DNA from: Trichosphaerium sp. ATCC 40318
Taxonomy: Eukaryota; Discosea; Flabellinia; Trichosidae
Reading direction: 5' to 3'
Length of the DNA stretch: 64,000 nt
Assembly: GCA_038496445.1 (NCBI GenBank)
Contig: JALMLS010000589.1
Span: forward strand, 124,001 to 188,000
This document shows, piece by piece, positions 23,157 through 34,324 of the stretch (the first letter of the stretch is position 1; every line of letters begins with the position of its first letter). The notes under the pieces are model-generated. The model searched no databases. It was not told the origin of the DNA and worked only from the letters and a program-made list of their open reading frames with translations. A program made the translations under genes and the position numbers.

Positions 23157-24564
23157 ATGGCAATACTTCAAAAAAAGCATGGTTCTTTACCTATAATACT
23201 AGTTGCCATACTGTTTAGCACAGGTGTGCTGAGCCAAGTAAACTACGCAGACGCTCTACAAAATTGCACAGATCGGTACTAGCGCTTTCATTACTCGATA
23301 ATACGCGTTGATATTGCTTCTAGAGGGCTTGTATTACCGTCAGCAAGGACAGTTCAGCAGTACAACGAATTATTCGCTGCAGCGAGGTCCAATAAGGTAT
23401 GGCTGTTCGCAGAGCGTATAGGTAGCGCGAATTACCCACAAGGAGGATGTGATTCGTGTAAACAAGGTGGGGACTGTACAATATGCCAACAAGCCTTATC
23501 AGACTTTGTATGGCTAGCAAACAATCAGAGTATACTCGAAACACAGCTGTTTCTTGAAGGGGCAAGTGGAAACTTGACGCTTTTTTTACTTTCGTATTTC
23601 GCGTCTAGCGAGCCTTCCCTACAATTTGTTGGAATACAAGAAACGTGTCTTGAACTATGGGGTTCAGGTAAGCGAGCTACAAGCTCACCACAAGGATTTT
23701 GATTGACTTTTCTTTGCCAATTTTCCAAGCTCAAATGTTTCTTTGGTAGGGTTTAATGACATAAGATGTACGATAGATGATGCTGTTCCTTTATGTGAAC
23801 CTTTACCGCCTACTACCATACCACCTACTACTTTACCGCCTACTACCACACCACCTACAACTAGTTCACCTACACCAGCACCTAGTACTTTAGCACCAGT
23901 TACAAATGGAACTACAGTAATTATTGGTACCTTTGAAGTTATCGGGCCAACGGTTATTACAACAGGTGAACGTGAAAAAAAGTGTAAGAAAAGTTTGTAC
24001 TTACCTATTTCTTGCAGATGTTGTGTTCGTGAATACGACTTTAAGTTTTGTTGGTATCAACTCTACTATTTCAATCCAAGGATGTCCATCGTTTGGTGAT
24101 AACGTCACCATAAATATCACACAAGCAGCGGAGGTACCAAATAAAAATAAAAAAAACAAGGCACGTGTCAGCTAACACTTCTTTAGAAAACACTTGAAAT
24201 TTTACAATTCCCAGAATCTTGTAGTGTCAATGTAGAAACTATTACACTCTCCGAACCATCTGCATGTTTAAAAACAGGTGAGCCATTCTTAATAGTTAAC
24301 TAGCTAGAAGGTGGCGTGGCACTAATCCTGATTTTAGATACGCCAGGGAAACTTATAGTTCTTGTTGGAGCAAGTTGTGTTCTTGATGCAAACAACAACA
24401 GAAGCTTTCCAATTATTCCAGTAGTTGTTGCAGGAGTGGTGCTACTGGTAATATTACTTCTTGTAATCACAGCCATCATTCCACCTCTACGTAGAGCAGT
24501 TTTTCCTTACCACTGTTGTTCAACAAACAAACGAGTCTTTGCATATCAACAAGAAGACAATTAA
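23157..24564 (+). CDS. C-type-lectin-like type I membrane protein with Pro/Thr stalk
   Basis: The ATG at 23157 opens a signal-anchor-like leader (LPIILVAILFSTGVLSQ). Next is a domain with the C-type-lectin pattern: YADALQNC, VWLFAERIG, two internal Cys pairs, then CLELWGSGFNDIRC and a closing PLCEP. A Pro/Thr stalk (PPTTIPPTTLPPTT) follows, then a Cys-containing beta-like region, one transmembrane helix (VVVAGVVLLVILLLVITAII) and a short tail ending QQEDN. Introns are short, and some joins around 23,960-24,350 are approximate. It looks like a surface receptor or adhesion protein binding glycans or particles. The lectin call rests on Cys spacing and the WG..FND..C signature, without a check of calcium ligands. 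Confidence 0.6.
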
Positions 24565-24707
24565 AATTGTAACGTTGTTTGAGTGTACTCTAAACAATTT
24601 CAGATAATTCTTGCCTCACAATAGAGAAAGAAAAAAATGTAAAAACCAGGTCATTTAATAAATTGTCGAAAAGAAAAAACAAAGGAATTTATTGCTGCTA
24701 CAAGGTT

Positions 24708-25886
24708 TCACTTCAGAGCTTCATCGAGCATAGCATCCAGATCGTCCATTGTTACCTTGGACGCATCTATGTCTAAATCACCAAGAGACCCTGATAAGCT
24801 GTCATCATCACCGTCAGAGGAGCTAAAGGACAAATCAAGATCATCATCATCTTCAACATTCTTTGTTTCTTTTTTTTCTTGTATGACTTCTTTCTGTTTT
24901 TTTTCCTTAATCTCATCGTCTTGTTTCTTACTTTCTTCCTCTTGTTTTCTTTGACTAGCTTGTCGTTTCTCATACTCCTCTTCAGATTCTGCCTTGATAT
25001 AAAAATCACGTTCATAAGGACCACCATTCTTATCATACGCCTTGTAACATCTAGGAAAATGATGCTTAATCAACCTCATAAACCTTCCATCATTTGTTCT
25101 TGAGTACACATTGTAATTGTATACTCTCACAGTCAAAGGTCTAACATTATTGAAATCCTCTCTATTCCAGCAATCCTTGTAAGTCAACATAGCCTCACCT
25201 ACATCGCGCTCATGACGGACTTCTAGTTTACCTTTGTAAAGCCGATAATAGCATCCTAATCCCCATGCATAGTACGGTACAATCTCATACGCTTTGAGCT
25301 CTTTATCGTTCTTTACGTTTGAAGGAATATAAAGGTAAAGTCTCCCAAAGTGTTTGTTGTTTATCTTGACATGTAGAATATCAGTTGCACTACTCACACA
25401 ATGCGCTTCAAATTCCGGTCCTTTCGATTTAAGGAAGTAATGAGTTTCTTCTCCTTTCTTTGCGTCCAAATTTCTTATTATAAAGTCTTGATTCCACTCT
25501 CGGTACCACTTCTTTGATTTCCTGTCTTGTTCTTTTAGATCCTTCATGTGTTGCCTGTGGGACACCATTACATCACTATAGTAACCAGTCCATACATTGT
25601 TGCTTCCACTATTGGTTTTGGCCGCTCTTTGGGTGGTTTTGGCGCGATTGGTCGTAGGGCGTTTACCAGGTATCATATAAGGTTTGCCGCCTTTAATCTC
25701 CACTGAGTCACCGCTGTAAGGTACTTTTACTGATTTTCCGTTTACTTCAACAGTAGTGTTGTTTTTCTTTATAGCGTTCATGAGAGTTTGACCACGCGTA
25801 ATAGAACGCGAAGAAGTCGATCCGCACTTTATTTTAATCTGGTACGTCTTTTGATCGCAATTTTTAATATGGCCGGTTTTAGACAT
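24708..25886 (-). CDS. Orphan 392-residue protein with acidic tail
   Basis: A single exon from a clear ATG at 25886, family not recognised. The N-terminal ~90 residues are basic and polar with beta-like character (YQIKIKCG, VEVNGKSVKVPYSGD). The middle is aromatic-rich (YYAWGLGCYYRLYKGK, VRVYNYNVYSR). The last third is a charged coiled-coil (EEEYEKRQASQRKQEEESKK) ending in an acidic block (DDDDLDLSFSSSDGDDD). No signal peptide or membrane segment is present. The tail resembles those of histone- or RNA-handling proteins, which is compositional only. The absence of introns sets it apart from neighbouring conserved genes. It lies upstream of the tRNA-Met and is transcribed away from it. Confidence 0.65.
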   Translation of the reverse strand: MSKTGHIKNCDQKTYQIKIKCGSTSSRSITRGQTLMNAIKKNNTTVEVNGKSVKVPYSGDSVEIKGGKPYMIPGKRPTTNRAKTTQRAAKTNSGSNNVWTGYYSDVMVSHRQHMKDLKEQDRKSKKWYREWNQDFIIRNLDAKKGEETHYFLKSKGPEFEAHCVSSATDILHVKINNKHFGRLYLYIPSNVKNDKELKAYEIVPYYAWGLGCYYRLYKGKLEVRHERDVGEAMLTYKDCWNREDFNNVRPLTVRVYNYNVYSRTNDGRFMRLIKHHFPRCYKAYDKNGGPYERDFYIKAESEEEYEKRQASQRKQEEESKKQDDEIKEKKQKEVIQEKKETKNVEDDDDLDLSFSSSDGDDDSLSGSLGDLDIDASKVTMDDLDAMLDEALK

Positions 25887-26184
25887 TATGAGGTGTTGTA
25901 GTACGTTGTGACAGTTTCTTAATTACTAATAGGAGTTGCGACAAAGTCTCATGAACGTAGACAAAATTTTTAGCTAACCCAAAGTAGTTCATACAAATTT
26001 CAGGAGTTGTGATATTAGCCATGATTTGTAATGTAGAACGCAAGAAAAAGACATAGATAAGGGATTGCAGGGAGGCATCTTTAGTCAAAACGTTGGTTGG
26101 GTAATAAAATACGAGAGTGCGTTTCCTTAAAAGCATCACATTTACAAATCTTAAGTCCAAATTTCCCTCTAATACACAACCAGT

Positions 26185-26258
26185 GCTCGGGTGGCTCAGT
26201 TGGTTAGAGCGTCAGTCTCATAATCTGAAGGTCGTGGGTTCGACCCCCACCCTGAGCA
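26185..26258 (+). tRNA. tRNA-Met (CAT), elongator type
   Basis: A 74-nt cloverleaf. The acceptor pairs GCTCGGG with CCTGAGC and the discriminator is A. The D arm lies around GGCTCAGTTGGTTAGAGC, the anticodon loop reads CTCATAA (anticodon CAT), and the T loop is GGGTTCGACCC. There is no intron. A T-rich run follows at about 26,266-26,280, as expected for RNA polymerase III termination. The sequence is identical to the second copy at 43286-43359. Confidence 0.95.
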
Positions 26259-26395
26259 TGTAACCTTTTTCCTTTTTTTACAACCTTATGTTGCTTTACG
26301 TATGCTATGTCATCAACGTTTGAGTACATTGCGCTATTGTTTTGGAGACAAAATTGATGCTTGGATACGTTAGATTATTTTATTGCTTGGTTTAA

Positions 26396-28187
26396 TTACA
26401 GGAAGTTATATTCCTTGTTCTCGCTGCTTTGAGAATAATCAAATACGCTATACAGTGGTTTATCGCTAAATTGTACCATACCACTTGAGATGTAGCCTCC
26501 AGCGCCTCCAGGAAACGTGGAGTCATGCCATGTTCTTCCACCATCATGTGTATATTTTGGTGTAGCATCAAAACCTGCTACATCTGATACTATACCGTAT
26601 GTACTATTGTAGAAGAAAAAAGAAGGATGGACAACGCTATCTCACAATGTTAGCTAGGCAGAGAAACGGTAATAAAACTTCAATAAAAGAACATAAATCT
26701 AGAAACCGTACATAGATCTTAGCCAAATCCACGTTTCTTCTTTCCAATTATTACCTCCATCAGTTGTTGTATAGTACGAGTCATACATCACCAAGAATCC
26801 ACGTGTTTTGTTAGCAAATCCTATGCCGATACATTGCTGAGTGTTGTTGGGCAGAGGCCTAGTATTTTCTTAGACAACAAAGTCACAAAAGGTGCAATCA
26901 GGCATACGGAAGCAGTGACCAAGTTTTTCCTGCGTCCATTGTCTTTATTGCAACTGACTTTGTAGATGATAGTAATAAATCATTAGTAGCACATGCGTAA
27001 GCGGTATCATCATCAACCCATTGCCAGGCGAATGGCGTATTACCAAAGTCACCATGTTCTAAGTTCGCTTCCCATCTATTCAAAACAATCAAAAAAATCA
27101 ACATTCGAATGTCTCCTCATACGTAATTTGCCATGTTTTACCACCGTCTGATGTAACCTCTATACCCTTTGGAGTTACCATTATACCGTTTTCCCAATCC
27201 TTAAACTTAATTCTACTTATAGCGTTCGGTTGAACATCAAGTACTTGAGTCCAAGTTCTACCACCTTGAAACAAGTCAGTACTAACCAACAGATAATAAC
27301 ATCGTATTTACCATTCGTGGTACTATAGATACCCCAAGGTCTGTACTTGTAGCATCTGTTACCAAGAGCATAACCTTACAAGTAGTTATTAAATAAGCGC
27401 CTTGAAAGGAAATTATAAAGGTAAGTACCATGTGTTTTGTTTATGAATGAAGCTTCGTTAGCAATACCCCAGTTTGATGTGCAAAAAGAATAGTCAGGAT
27501 TTATCATAGTCCACTTGCAACACCCTAAGATGATACTGATTGAGTAACTTTGACTTTACCAAATAACAACGCTGTACCGGTTGCGTTCCTGTACGAGCAA
27601 TCTATATTGTACATTGTTGTTTGCTCTGGTCCGCCGACAGCGATGCCTGAAAGTGAGTTATTTATAGTACACACGTGACATAACCCATTGTTCACATGTG
27701 AAAATACAGTACCTTTTGTTGGTGAAAACATTTGTAGTGTAGATCCAGATGCTGTCAATGGACCTTTTGTAGTTTGTAAGTTTATCAAATATCACGTGCT
27801 TGTTTTTGAAAAAAAAAGCTAAAAATACCTTCTGGCTGCTCACACATCGTTGTGAAATTAACACCGTAGTTAGTGCTTGATGTAAATTAGGGGTGGAGCG
27901 ATTATGCATTACTTTAAAGACGTTGGTGCGGCGTAATTCGTTTCAAAAAATGAAAGTAATCAAAAAGTTTTTGTTCTTCCAAGTTTTACTCGTTAACGCG
28001 TTGTATGATTGCCGTACCTTATTAGAACCCACCCATAAAACCGTCTAGCGCCGATAAAACTTGAAAAAGTGTTAATCAAACCATTTGGAGGATTTATAAG
28101 CGAAAACGAAGATAATTCGTACGTTGTAGGTATACACACGGCGGTTACACATAGACACGCTAGAAACACCCAGTATTGTGCCCTCAT
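26396..28187 (-). CDS. Secreted BNR/YCF48-like beta-propeller protein
   Basis: The start is the ATG at 28187 with signal peptide MRAQYWVFLACLCVTAVC; the stop is at 26398-26396. Around nine introns interrupt it. The body has repeated BNR-type blades with Asp-box-like turns: STTNGGRTWTQV, TSDGGKTWQITW, TMDAGKTWSLL, TTDGGNNWKEE and THDGGRTWHDS, spaced roughly 40-60 residues apart. This pattern is shared by YCF48-like and sortilin/sialidase-like propellers. The leader points to the secretory path instead of a plastid, so a photosystem role is unlikely. It may bind a ligand or glycan, but no catalytic residues are evident. The first two exon joins (about 27,850-28,100) are uncertain. A 164-bp gap separates it from the divergent gene at 28352. 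Confidence 0.7.
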
Positions 28188-28351
28188 ACCTACCTTCAAC
28201 GGTTTAGAGCTCAGTTATTTTAAAATACCGCCAATAGCTCTTACCATACGTATAACACTGCGAAATAGTTGAAACAGGAGACAAATGTCAGTGTGAATTG
28301 TGTCGTGACTTTTCAACGTATAATTTAGGATCTGTACCTAGCTGGCAGCTC

Positions 28352-31300
28352 ATGTTGCGCAAGTGCCTTTTACTTGTATGGTACGTATTCCAGTCTCGTT
28401 GTCAAACATTCTTGATGCTGGATTAACTTTAAACAGCGTTCTACACGTTATTTGTGCGTCAGGGAGTACTAAAGGATCACTATTTTGGACAGAGAATGAT
28501 CGTATTGTAAAAGCGACTCTAACCGGTGACATTGAGCATTCAATATCAAAAACACAAGGAAACATACACGTACGCTATTAAAAAACGTTTAAAAACGTCG
28601 AAACGAATATCCGTTTAACATTACGCACAAAAAAATTGTCAACTCTAAAATATCTCAGGCCCTCGTTTATGATTGGGTCAGATCTACTGCTTATTACCTT
28701 ACAGATGATGGCTTGTATAGTACAAAAGTATCTGGACATGATTCTCCAGTGGCGTTACACGCCACGGGATTAACAAGTGAAAAGAGTTCGGGTACAATAC
28801 AGAAAATCTGAGAAAAAAAAGAAACTGAATGTTCTTCTCTAGATGATGCCTTTGCTATGGCTCTTGATTATGTACATAATATAGTGTACTGGAGTGATTC
28901 TAGGACAGGTTCTATTAATGCGTACAACGTGATTCAAAGGACGAATAACGTTGTATTTCATTCGAAAGGTAGTCTTAAACAAGTTAAGCTAGTTGTCTAA
29001 TCCTAATTTTTTCTTTTTCTTTTCTAGCTCTTGGACTAGCTGTCAATGGCTTTAATAACACCTTATATTTATCTGATGGTGTCACTATAACACAAATATC
29101 TATTGATAAGAATGGAATAGTATCAGATGAGTCCACAGTGTTCTTTGAAGGCGAAAACATTAAAGGTTCCAAAACGCACTCGAACCTTTATAAAATTAAA
29201 GTTTTTTTTCAGATATTGCTGTTGGCGTCAACCCTCAAGTACTCTATGTACTTGACTCTCACGGTATACGTAAGATATTTTAATAACAGTAATAGATATT
29301 AATTCATTACTACGCTTTATAGACTCCGTGGAGGATAAAGCAGTCACGTTTTTGTTGTCATTAAAAGACTGTGAGCACATAACTTTTGATGAGTTCCAAA
29401 AGAAAATCTACTTTCAAAGAACGTCTACAGGAGATATTCAATACCTTAGTACCATCGATAAGAAAGTTACAACAGTTTTAAGAAAGGCTGGAACAAAGGT
29501 TAAGATAGATATTGCTTCTTTACCAAAACGTGCGAAGCATTTGTCAATACTTTCTTTCTTTTATTTTTTTTGAATACTGGGAATATTTACTCATTTCCTA
29601 CATAGCGGGTCCTCGTTGTGTATCACCAGGCCCAGTACCAATCCATTGTGGAAAGTTTGGAGATGAAAACGTACACTCTGTAGGTAAGAGCTAGTGCACT
29701 TCGAAAGCGTAGTTGTAAAAGGCATTCTAATGTTAACATTTTTTTTTACAGATGTTGTGTGGATGACGCATCTTGATATGGGTTATACATCAAGTATCCA
29801 ACATGCGTGTGATAAGTGGACAACTTTTCTAATACCTAAAGCTGTTGAGCTTATAAATAAACTGGAAGCTAACGAATACGTGTATACAACACATCCTTGG
29901 ATGCTACAAGGTTCAAAAGCTATTGTTCTCATTGTTTTGCTTACTTAATTGACCCTAGAGCTTATTAACGGTACTGCTGATTGTGCAACGACAAGACCTA
30001 CTCAAGATGTAATTGATGCTGTCATTGAAGCTATAAAACAGCGAAGAATAAGATGGCATTGGAACCCGTTCAAGTACAACCCTTTTTTTTTGAGTTAGTT
30101 GGAGGCAGAGCTTTGTTTACTGACGTTTTATTTAGTTTGATGGGACCTATACAGCCTTCTCACTATAAGTGGAGTCTAGATATAGCACTAAAGCTTAGTG
30201 AAACCTTCAATGTACCACCACCTGTTTGGGCAAAGGCAAGCGATGTGACTGGAATGTCTAAAAATGCTATTGACATGCTTACTAATGTTGGAGCCAAAGT
30301 ACGTCCTTTTGTACTTCAAAAAACACTTCTGTTGGGAACCCAACAACCTAAACTTCTTCTCTACAATATATAGAAGCAAATACAGCAACAACATTTAGCC
30401 ATGTTTTTGTGCCTTCCAAAACGAAACTTACTTTTTTAGCTCAAAGCGTTTTTGTTTATCTTTGTTTTTTTCTTAGTTTGTACACATGGGTTACGGTGTC
30501 AATTGTAATAATGATTTACCTCTAATACCAACACCTTCCATGGATGCTGGTGCTTATGATTGCCCACATGTCAATACATCTAAAGGATACTTTAATAGAA
30601 CATTTAGTAGAGTTGGCAGACTTGGTTATGGAACTTATGATGAAGGTACGGAATACAACCACTTTCACGTGATAAAAGCACAAATTTCAAATGTTAAACA
30701 CGTGAAATTCTTTACCCAGAAACTATTTTGATTCATACTTCAAGTACTTGAATTGATGAAGTCCAATTTGGTTGTTTTCTTTGTTTGATTTCAGATTTTG
30801 TTCATTTGTTTACTGAGTTTTTGTTTAGACTTGTGCGAAACTGGTGCAATGTTTAACTGGGAGAACAATAACAATAATGTTTTTGCTGCTACAGTGATTG
30901 GCTATGGTGGTGGCGGATATACTGCTACTCCAATTTATGTTAATGTCCAGAACGAATGGTTAGTGATAGACGTAAATCCATAGCTGATTTACCTTTTTCA
31001 GGCAATACTGTGGGCGGATATACTCGATAAAGGCAAACGGAAGAGCCCTTGTATTCTTATACAGTCAAGACTCAGAACTATGTCCTAATCCTATATCAAT
31101 GTCTCCACAAGAATGCGCAATGGACGCAGAAGAACTGGTACTTTTTTAAGTGGTAAACACTTTGTTTTAACAACTTAACTTTCAAGGGATATTGCCCTCC
31201 ACTCTTGGCTAGTATTGGCGCCCCATGTTGTTGCAAAGGTGGTCCAACAGGTGGGATGCCGAATGATAAATTTGTGAAGTTTCAGTTGTCTACACTTTCT

Positions 31301-33777
31301 TGCATGTTCCCTAGAGCCGCTTCTTTAGGACAGATTCGTGCTGACTTGGGTAATACTTTAACCTTAGATAAACTTTTGTTTTCACTGCTTTTTTTCGCGC
31401 ACGTGATAAAAACGTGAAAATACACGATTATTCTTTTATGAAAAAACGGGGACATGCACTGACGATTCTTTAGGTATGGATGCGTGGGTAGATAATGTAT
31501 ATGATGTGAAAACGTCATTTCCAACAGTGAAAAAGGAGTTAGGAGAACAATGGGGTTACGCAGTTGCCAGTGATCCTTATCGTATGGCTGCTTACAGAGA
31601 CTTTATTAAACTGTTAGATAATTTTGAGAGGGATAATGATTTATCTCCGTGCTCTGCAGGTGAGCTTTATACGTCCCTTATTTTTTTTCTTCTTCTCGAA
31701 AAAAAGGAAATACAAGGCGAACTCCATCACACTTGTGTATCAGTGTATGTTTAAACTTATTGTGCTAGGTCTTGATAATATTTACAAGTGGAAAACAAGG
31801 CTATTGAAAATACCAGGTAGTATTTTACGGAGCATTAGCGAAAACAATCGGAATAGGTTTTATTACCTTTGTTTGTAAATTTGGATTGTTTTTTCCCTTA
31901 GTTTTTTGGTACTGTTGTTGACTTTATACTAGAACATACATGGGGTCCTGGTAGTGGTGTATTTTGGGCAACTTCTGAGACTACAAATAATTGTACAAAT
32001 TGGTCTAATGAAGCACTAAGCGAACTTATCGAAAATGATAATCAAGTTCAAGACTTAATCACAAACTGGAACTACCAAAGAGATTACTTATTTCCTTCAT
32101 CACCTTTATCTTCAGGAGAGACTGACAAATATTGTATTGATAAAATGGATCAACTAGAGAAAGAAAAGAACAATATAATGACGTCACTGGTGCCTCAACC
32201 TTTGGTACGAAGAAAAAAACAAAAAAAAAGTTGTGAACAACAAAAACTTACTTGTCTCTTCCTAGAATCATATTGGGATATTAAAACCTCCTAATGATAA
32301 TTACACTTGCTCAAACTATACTATAAGTTTTGACCAGAATAATGGTCAAATAACGAAACTAGTACTTAATGGTGAAGGCGGTAAAAAACTTATTCTTGCG
32401 AACTCTCAAAACCGTCTTGGAGTTTTACGATACAAATTGTATTCAGGTGCCTACTATCTCACATTGAACGAAAGCACCTGTTAAAAAATACTAATATGCT
32501 TACTTAGGCGATGAACAAAATGATTTCGCATCGGGTACTTGCCCTGGCTTTGGAAAACCAAGTCTTTGTTGCGCAGGTATGTTTTTTTGTTTATACAGTT
32601 CAAATTCAGTGCTGTGTACATGAGTATCACTTGGAACCCAATATGCTGTAGCAAACAAACACAATATGCGGTGTTACCATAGCATTTCCGCCAATGTTGT
32701 AACACACCTTGGTGTCCAACATGCGTCGTTAAAAATCTTTTGATTTACACTAAAAAACAATGTTGTTGGGTTGTTTCTCACGTTTTTCTTGTAGGTGACA
32801 AAAACGGTGCTTGCAGTTCTCAGTGTAAAGACTTAAATTCTGATTGTCCACTTGTTGATTATGCTGAACCTAAACTTGTTGGATTCAATGTTGAAAGCAC
32901 AACAACAGAGAATTGCTCTTTTGTTTTACAGTTTAAATTTCAAAATATTGAAATCAACAAAACTGGTCTTCCAGAAGACTTGGAGATACGATACACTATT
33001 GCAGTACGATAATTTTGGTTTCATATATACGTTGGTATAATTATTTTGCTGATCATCGCAAAAAGGGTGACACTATACATACTGAATTGTCTTGGTTTAA
33101 AAAATACAAAACGCGATACCCAGAAGCATTGTTTTTCGGTTTTGATCCAGTGATATCAGACCCTTCTACTGGTTGGATAGTAAATGTTATGAACGGTACA
33201 CTGGCACCTTATTCTAGCGAAATTATAGATGTACGCAATTAACAAACAAAAAGGTGTTAAGCAAGTGTTGAGGCTTAATCTTGGTATTTTTTTTTATTAT
33301 TTTAACTGGAATTCTTAGTTCGGTTTGATTCGTTGGCAATATGTCGATAAGTATATTGAATATAACTATGATTCTGGTGCATCAATACGTATAAATAGTG
33401 ATCATATACCTTTAGTAGTTCCAGAACATCCTGAGATATTTACTTCACCGTACGACTTTGATTTTTAAGACAAACTCTCGTGATTCTTTTGCGGCTTTTT
33501 TTTCACTTTTCTTCTCTAGAGATTATCCTAACCTTGATGTCATTAATGGTGGAATGCACTTTAATATATGGAATAACTTCTGGAATACAGCGTTCCCATT
33601 ATGGTCTCTTAATCACCCTAAACAAGTACGCTACATTCATTCTCAGTTTTTTCGGAGTTTTCATTTCTTGTTTGGTTTGTTGATATCTTTTGTTTTAAGG
33701 TACTTGATATTCTCAGAAATAGCACTGAACGTGCTACTGACTTTAAAGCAACCTTTGATATCATAGCGACATTTTAA
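28352..33777 (+). CDS. YWTD-type propeller fused to GH38-like (DUF5054) glycosidase
   Basis: About 1,130 residues over some two dozen exons, signal peptide MLRKCLLLVCVLHVICASG. Residues ~20-275 form a YWTD/LDL-receptor-class-B-like propeller (SLFWTENDRIVKATL, NIVYWSDSRTGSINAY, NTLYLSDGVTI, KKIYFQRTSTGDIQYL). From ~300 a GH38-like module of the DUF5054 type begins: VVWMTHLDMGYTSS (zinc-type HxD), RRIRWHWNPF, PPPVWAKASDVTGMS, GYAVASDPYRMAAYRDF, EHTWG and, near the end, GGMHFNIWNNFWNTAFPLW. The exon joining the two halves (ending SLPK, continuing PGPRCVSPG) is in phase, so I read one protein. It would be a secreted or lysosomal mannosidase-like hydrolase; activity is not proven. The two halves could still be separate genes if transcripts disagree. 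Confidence 0.7.
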
Positions 33778-34324
33778 AAAACGGTAAAAAGTCACCAAGA
33801 GACAGTATCTAATAAACTGTTCATAATAAAACAACTTTAATTGAAAAAAAAACCAGTAAAGCAGTAATCCAAAAGCTTCAAAAAAAACAGACACAGCGCC
33901 TATTGATAAAAACCTACCGCGAATTTCAAAACCTTCAATGAACGAAAAGTAGCGCATAGACATCAGATCGTTCATCCATTGTAGGCTGGAATCTTCTACC
34001 GTTGACTTTGTTGTACTGTAGCTTTTTGCTTAATTTTCGTTGCAAATCCTTGTACTTAACAACTCAAGAGGTTTTTACGTACATCACACAACAATTCGGT
34101 ATGTACCAGTGCTTTTACTGTTAACTAGTTTTTGATGAAACAGCAAAAAAGCAATAAAACAAAAAATCTTGTAATAGGTCAAACGCAGAGGCTGTAGGAT
34201 TAATTTTGCTGAGTTTCGGGTTACAAATATAGAGTGTCGCTAGAAACATATGATACAATTTTCCTTGAGTTTTCAAGTACAAACCAAACACATGAGCTTA
34301 AGTAGTTTTTATTTGTTGCTAGAT
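33778..34324. other. Convergent intergenic stretch with a doubtful short minus frame
   Basis: A 547-bp gap between two converging genes. A minus-strand frame around 33,930-34,080 reads like protein (KDLQRKLSKKLQYNKVNGRR), and another runs from an ATG near 34,249. I could not join them convincingly. They may be a tiny gene or 3' UTR. Confidence 0.3.

Noticed and set aside
25879-26160. Minus-strand frame upstream of the orphan gene
   Set aside because: It starts at TTG, overlaps the orphan's 5' end and looks like leader sequence.
33661-33975. 104-codon minus-strand frame over the GH38-like gene's end
   Set aside because: It overlaps well-supported coding exons on the plus strand and contains A/T runs; treated as chance.
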